The notes below the pieces were generated by a model that worked only from the letters and a program-made list of their open reading frames with translations, searched no databases and was not told the DNA's origin. A program made the translations under genes and the position numbers. A stretch of 64,000 nt of DNA from Heracleum sosnowskyi (taxonomy: Eukaryota > Streptophyta > Magnoliopsida > Apiales > Apiaceae). The stretch is taken from assembly GCA_030848705.1 (NCBI GenBank), contig CM061243.1, positions 10,813,044 through 10,877,043 on the forward strand. The letters run 5' to 3'. Position 1 is the stretch's first letter. Every line of letters starts with the position of its first letter. This document shows positions 58,600 to 64,000 of the stretch, piece by piece.

Positions 58600-58754
58600 G
58601 GGAATAGAGGTCTGTAAGCAAATGTTCCTACTGCATTTCTATGAATCCAAAATGCTACAGCCTACAAATTCCTTAAATATACAATTTATTCTGCCGAACT
58701 TTATTTTTTATCTTATAATAGTTAGGCAAGCAAGAGATACTACTTTGAAATCAG

Positions 58755-59914
58755 CCGGGCCGGCTAGTAATCGGTCGTCTCAGCCCTCCAAATTTTGAGG
58801 GCCTCAAGAAACCATTACGTTTATGTGTAAATAATTTAGAAGATTTTAGTTATTTTAGGATAATGTTAAATTTAAAACTATGCCGTTTCTAATACCTCCT
58901 CAAATCAGGGCCGACCTAGAATCTTAAAATGACATGGACTAAAAAATTTAGAATAGAATTTTTTACATCTCATATTTTTATCATAAAAAATTATGATTTT
59001 CTTATTCAAAATATGTTATTTTACGTATATTTTCATTATGTGTTATATTGATTTTAAATTACGAATATTACTTGTACAACAGTCATTTATTTTTACTCAA
59101 CCCAATAATAACACTAGCAAAAGATCAAATTAAATCTAAAATGAAAATGAAATATTTGTTATTTAGTAGAAAATGTGCATATTTTTTAATTTTTTAATAA
59201 AATTATATATGGTAGAAGCCAAATAAAATTAAAATAATAGAAATTAAAAAGTATATAACTATTTTTCAAGATTTTTTTTTAATTTTTAATAAAGTTAATA
59301 AATAAATTATTTTAAGTTGTAGTATGAAAAAGTAGCGCTACTTTTTATGTAAAGGATCAGAAATTATCAGATTAATTCTAATTTTGTAAACAAATATTTA
59401 CGAGGAAGTTGAATATTTTATCTTTTGTATGTAATTTATACTTCAACATTTTACAAATTGAGAAGTACTCTTTTCTTCTTGTAACCGTTACTTTTAATGA
59501 ATAAGAATTAAGAAGCTAGAAATTGGGAAATATCACTTACTTTTAATGAATAAAAATTAAGAAGCATTATTTTAGATCTTAAAAAATAAGTAAATCTCTA
59601 ACCATTTTATTATAAATAGACCTAAATTTCTAACTTGTTACCATTTTTGAGATTTTTTTAACCTGGATTAAATTAAAATAATATCAGTAATAATTTTTGA
59701 AAAACTAGAAAGTTTACCCTGACTATGACCCAACTTGCTCATACGAGTCCGCCCCTGCTCAAATCACTAGAGGCTCTTTTCATCTTTGTATTTCTTTTTC
59801 TGGAAAGCTCTCTTCCTTATATTTAAAAGCCTATCACACAGTCGTAAGTGACATGTTTTTCAAAGGAAGATGCTCTTTGCCTCTTAAGGCGACAAATTGA
59901 CAAGAGCCGGCCTG
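58755..59914. mobile_element. hAT-like element 156 bp before the P450 start codon (carries a nested element)
   Basis: Ends CCGGGCCGGCTAGT and, reversed, CAGGCCGGCTCTTG. Perfect 8-bp duplication GAAATCAG (58747-58754 and 59915-59922). After removing the nested element the host element is about 310 bp. The region upstream of the pseudogene copy lacks it and resumes with the same ACACAAGTC-AGCTAACTTG sequence. Confidence 0.8.
58906..59757. mobile_element. Nested AT-rich hAT-like element inside the previous one
   Basis: 852 bp, left end CAGGGCCGACCTAGA, right end reversed CAGGGGCGGACTCGT. CTCAAAT stands on both sides (58899-58905 and 59758-59764); a seventh-only match suggests an 8-bp duplication with one change. 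No coding capacity; the centre is very AT-rich. Confidence 0.65.
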
Positions 59915-59922
59915 GAAATCAG

Positions 59923-60922
59923 AATAACACAAGTCTAGCTAACTTGTCTTCAACTTGCTCTAACACTTAGGCTCCCTTACATTTCTAACATATGAACAAA
60001 CTGAGTTTGCAAAAATGACACGGCTAAACACACTTTTGCTAAACCTAGCACCCCTAAATGCCTTCCTACGAACATTTTGTATGTAGTAATATTTATTTTT
60101 TAAACCATTTTCAAAAAATAAATATGCTCGTCATTCGGAGAGACGAACGATGTTGTGGGAAGTTATTTGTTTTCCTTCTGCTTGTTCGTCGTTCCAACAC
60201 TACTTATTTGGAATGGCGAACAACACTACTTACAAGTTTGTTTGTCTAAAGCTGTTTCTTTACCAACTTATATATCATGTTTTGAGTAATAAAACACTGC
60301 CAACTATTTACCTAACTGAAGTACACTGGGTCTGGATAAGTTTCAAGTTCATTCATGTCTGAAAACCAAAATAATAAGTTTTTTTTTTCTAAAATATTAT
60401 TAGGCATTTCTTATTCCAATCTATCTTGTGGTTATTTAATATATTTACTTACAAATATTTCCGTTGTTTTTTTATGTATACATGGTTTATTTTATTTAAA
60501 GTACAGGAGGCGGCAAATAGGCTTTAGATTACGGCAGTACAAACCAGAATTTCCACATTTTTCAATGTGTTTTTACATAGGAGTAATATATGTTATTCCA
60601 TCGTTAAAATTACGGCAATAGGAACACCTCACAATTATGAGTACCGCGTAGTTTTAATCTGAAGAGTAGCTCAATGATGGCATGCTTTACATGATTTTTG
60701 TAATAGAAGTACAATTTAACTGAAGTGATATTTTTGCTCACTCATATAGTATGGATTCGGAGAATCCCCTTATGCTTCCGCATAATTAGAGCATATGCAC
60801 CAATAAAAAAATAGTTGAATTGTTAAACGGATTAACGAATTGATTGAGCTTAGTTATGCGGTAGTTCTTTATTAGTCTGTCAATAAAATTGAACTTCATC
60901 AATCCGTTAATAATACCGGTAT
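59923..60922. other. Spacer between P450 gene and pseudogene
   Basis: No gene seen. 59923-59970 resembles the DNA upstream of the pseudogene (62838-62880). 60648-60790 resembles the 3' flank of the intact gene. Between about 60790 and 60922 the sequence has no match to the intact locus. Confidence 0.6.
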
Positions 60923-62702
60923 GTGTTGGTCTATTATGGAGTCAATGAACCTATCTAGTGATCCACGAGCCTTGCGAAGTCTAGATTTAAGCCCTTGAGG
61001 ATCAGCCCAACTCAGACATGGAACGAAATCACATATATTGAATCAACCAAATAGTTGCTAAAATTCCTGCATTATTTTTATAAATTCACTTTGACCGTCG
61101 CCCAGTCTTGATCCGAATGCAGCCCGATAGATGATTTTTTGGCTAAACCCAAAAACCAACTCGCCAAGATCAATCGTTTGATTAACATTTGATGCGACTA
61201 CTTGGAGCATATTGTTCAACTCATCACAGACAGAGTCCCCGGACTCGACCCGTGCACGGCTAAAGAGCTTCGTAACACAAATTTTGCGCATTTGATGCCA
61301 GAAAGGGTTGTAGTCAGCAAAGGCCATGTTGGCCCTGTTATATGAAAGGTAGTCCATAGCTACCAGCAGGGCGGCTGGAAATTTTGTCTTGATGAGCTTG
61401 AAGAACTTGACGTGCCATATCAGGAATTGACACGACTACGATGTCTTGGGCACCCATGCGAAGGTAAAGTAGACCACCATATCGCCCTGCAAGTTTTGCG
61501 AGCCCCTGGTGAGTTAAGTAGCCCATCATCAGCATATTGCCAATCACTGGCAAAAGTCTAGGCCCTGGTGTGGATAAGGTTTACGCTGAAAACGTGATAT
61601 GAAAAATAGGGTTGTTCACGAACCGGGTTGTTCGCGAACAAGCTCGAACTCGGCTCGTTAAGGGCTCGACTCGGCTCGGTTCGTGAACAGCTCGAGCTCG
61701 AACACAAAAACGAGCTCGTTAAGAAAACGAGTTTGAGCCGAGCTATTAGTGAGCTCGACTCGAGCTCGGCTCGAACTCGTTCGGCTCGAGATCGGCTCGA
61801 TTAAGCTCGAAAAATGAGATATATCTAATTCCAAATTCTTGATAACCCGAACGAGAAGCTTCTGATCAAGAGCACACCAGCTTAACTGCACAACACAAAT
61901 CACAACATCCACTAGTGTAACTGCTTCAAGAAGACTCTCTTCATCTTGCAACAAACCCAAAAATCACGCCATTAATACCAAATTCAAAAACAAAAAAAAA
62001 AACCCAAAAAGGACATTTTCAAGAAAACACACGCATACATACACATATACACTAATACACACAAACCTTAAGAAGAGTGGTACCAACATTAAAGAGAAAC
62101 TGAAGCTTTTGGGATTTTGAAAAATGTCGTATACACACATTGCACATACACATATACACACAAACCTTAATAAGAGTGGTACCAACAGTAAAGAAGAACT
62201 TACCAGTTACGACTTACGAAGTGAAGTAATTGAAGTGAAGTAATTAGGGATTAGAATCAGGGATTTAGGGATTTAGAATTAGGTCGGAGGTGGATGAAAG
62301 AGAATTTAGGGATTTAAGAGTTGGTGTGCGAATCATTTAGCGAATGAGTTGGTTTGGGCTAGAAAAAAATAAGCTTTTTTGTAGTTTGGGCCAAGAGAAT
62401 TGGGCTTAACAGTCCGTTAAAAAAATTCATTCTTAACGAGCTGTTCAATAAAGCTCGTGTGCGATTCGGCTCGTTAGTGTTCGATAAAAGCTCGTGCTCG
62501 ACTCGTTAGTTAACGAGCTCGAGCTCGAACACATATTTTTGTTCGGTAAGAAAGCTCGGTTCGGCTCGGCTCGGTTCGTTAGAAAAAAATGAAGCTCGAC
62601 TCGTTAACTTCAAAGCTCGACTCGACTCGGTTCGTGAACAACCCTAATGAAAAATAATATTGAGAAAATTGTTAGGAGCAGAATGAAGAGAAGAAGTGCC
62701 AT
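60923..62702 (-). pseudogene. CYP84A-like pseudogene, tandem copy
   Basis: Corresponds to exon 1 of the neighbour from ATG (62702) to about residue 245; the match ends abruptly at 60923 (GTGTTGGTCTATTATGGAGT versus 57873 onward). The end of exon 1, the intron and exon 2, with the haem Cys, are gone, although the 3' flank is still present further left: an internal deletion. A hAT element splits codon 20 or so (61607-62646). A small frameshift lies near 61350-61360 and another near 61560. Many blocks remain almost identical to the intact gene, so the duplication is not very old. Confidence 0.93.
61607..62646. mobile_element. Non-autonomous hAT-like element in the P450 pseudogene
   Basis: 1,040 bp, inverted ends TAGGGTTGTTCACGAACCG, perfect 8-bp duplication ATGAAAAA (61599-61606 and 62647-62654). 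The intact paralogue has a single ATGAAAAA at the same place, an empty site. Both subterminal regions (about 150-250 bp) are full of GCTCG/CGAGC units facing each other, as expected of transposase-binding sites and able to form a long stem. No transposase is coded. Confidence 0.93.
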
Positions 62703-63504
62703 GGGAATAGAGGTATGTAAGCGGATCAAGAAAAAAAGTGACATGACATATAGCTTATGTTCCTACTGCATTTCTATGATCTACAATGTTGTAGCCTACA
62801 GATTCCTTAAATATACAATTTAGTGTACGGAACTTTTAGAACACAAGTCCAGCTAACTTGTTTTCAACTTACTCTGACATGTATTGATGTACATTTGTGT
62901 ACAGTGTTTGGATAAACTTAAAATTATTATTTATGAGTTAAAATTGCTTAAATTGATAAGTGAAAAGTGAAAATTATCTATTTAGTTAATTTTATATTAT
63001 GAGTAACTTATGAGTTATTAAAAATATAAAAATAAATTTGATAAATAGTACATTTGAATGATGATATTAACTTTTATAATATAAAAGGGTTAATGAGCTA
63101 TTTCAGCACTGTACAGTACATAAACTTTCATTTGGGTTACCAGCCCAAAAAAGTTTTCAGTTACATAATTGTACAATTAAAATTTTCCAAACGTATTACT
63201 GTACAACAAAATAATTTCACTACCGTTAAAACAAGTTTGACTTTAACGGACCAACGTTAAAATGCCATATGTCTCCGCCACGTAGTATACACGTAAGTGC
63301 CACGTAGTATACACGTAAGAAACCCAATTAAAATCCTACCCGACCCAAATTGTAACCCATCCCCAAATCAATTTACTTAAAACACTCTACCCGACCCATT
63401 CAATTGAAACATATAACTGAGAGAGGAGAGTGGGCGACGACGGAGACGACGACGGAGACGACGACGACGGCGATACAACGACGGTGCGGTCCTTACGTAC
63501 AAGA
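62703..63504. other. Upstream of the pseudogene and of the PB1-like gene
   Basis: 62703-62880 is the old P450 promoter copy. 63090-63300 resembles the end of a Mutator-like element (inference). GCCACGTAGTATACACGTAA is repeated in tandem at 63279-63318. A GAC/ACG-rich microsatellite lies at about 63433-63486. Confidence 0.45.
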
Positions 63505-64000
63505 ATGAAGTAAGTATATGTTATGTGTATGTAAGTTGTAAATATGAAAAACCCTAATTACTATATTTGTGTAATCTTTGAGATATGTGTACCAGTTTTT
63601 GTTTGTGATATGTGTATCAAAATTTGTGATATATATCCCTAATTAATTTTTGATTGTGATATGTGGATCAAAATTTGTTGGTGATATGTGTATCAGTTTT
63701 TGTTTGTGATATGTGTTTCAATTTTTGTATACTGCAGGCTCTATGATTTAGTTGAGTATTACGGGGGTCATTTTATGACTTGTTTGAAATATCAGTATGC
63801 TGGACCTAAGAAAAAAGTATTTAGAAGACTTGATGTAGAAAAGCTTACCGTGAGGGAGATTAGGGATATGGTTAAGAATGTGGTAAATGATGATGATAGG
63901 CTTTACTTTGCAAAAGATGGTGTGACTCCTGACCACGGATTTAAATTGTTGCTAACTAATAGTGATGTTTTAGAGTTGGTAAATGCAAGTTCAATGACTG
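63505..64000 (+). CDS. PB1-like-domain protein, 5' part, cut by the window edge
   Basis: Proposed exon 1 is only ATG AA (63505-63509) before GTAAGT; exon 2 starts at 63738 after ACTGCAG and stays open to the edge. The joined start reads MKLYDLVEYYGGHF. About 90 residues are visible, with LTVREIRDMVKNV and LLLTNSDVLELVNAS, the pattern of the plant PB1-like domain found at the N-terminus of Mutator-like transposase proteins and related host proteins. The upstream DNA looks like a Mutator-type end, so this may be a transposon gene. The rest lies outside the window. Confidence 0.65.

Noticed and set aside
1..64000. CRISPR arrays, bacterial operons or phage genes
   Set aside because: None seen; gene structure is eukaryotic throughout and the regular repeats are minisatellites or retroelement motifs.

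Overview
The window is plant nuclear DNA. The evidence is spliced genes with GT-AG introns, a CYP84-type cytochrome P450, a plant-type DUF726 hydrolase, a nuclear tRNA-Lys gene and many plant-type transposable elements. A core eudicot is likely; Apiaceae or a relative is my guess from the general look of the element families and cannot be proved here.

Left part (1-35774): a nest of four LTR retrotransposons. E4 is an old Ty3/Gypsy element of Tat-like layout on the minus strand (5' LTR 34865-35774, gag-pol 34822-28649). It carries a spliced antisense gene (15570-27842, plus strand) between pol and its 3' LTR. E3, a Ty1/Copia element (17024-26527, plus strand, 5-bp target duplication ACCTC), sits six bases inside an exon of that antisense gene. 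E2, a Copia element on the minus strand (7784-14870), sits in the 3' LTR of E4. E1, a Sirevirus-like Copia element (1-7783, plus strand) with a long env-like ORF after pol, appears to sit inside E2 and runs off the left edge.

Middle (35775-40059): AT-rich intergenic DNA with a Helitron-like end, a 2-kb inverted-repeat element and a tRNA-derived SINE.

Right part (40060-64000): the gene-bearing segment. A 15-exon gene encodes an 836-residue DUF726/TMCO4-like alpha/beta hydrolase with an 18-unit decapeptide repeat. A 5-exon gene encodes a 212-residue conserved plant protein. Then come tRNA-Lys(CUU), a two-exon CYP84A/ferulate-5-hydroxylase-like P450 on the minus strand, a decayed tandem copy of that P450 split by a hAT element, and the start of a PB1-like-domain gene cut by the right edge. 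Introns and flanks hold six small DNA elements with target duplications: one MULE-like, four hAT-like with 8-bp duplications, one nested hAT-like with an imperfect 7-bp repeat; a TA-flanked MITE is also present.

The most interesting signal: each of the four LTR elements carries its own short motif repeated many times. The array lies in the LTR upstream of the TATA box and again in the internal region around the extra ORF. In E1 the same arrangement (array, then TATA box) precedes the env-like ORF, as if the element had copied its LTR control region into an internal promoter.
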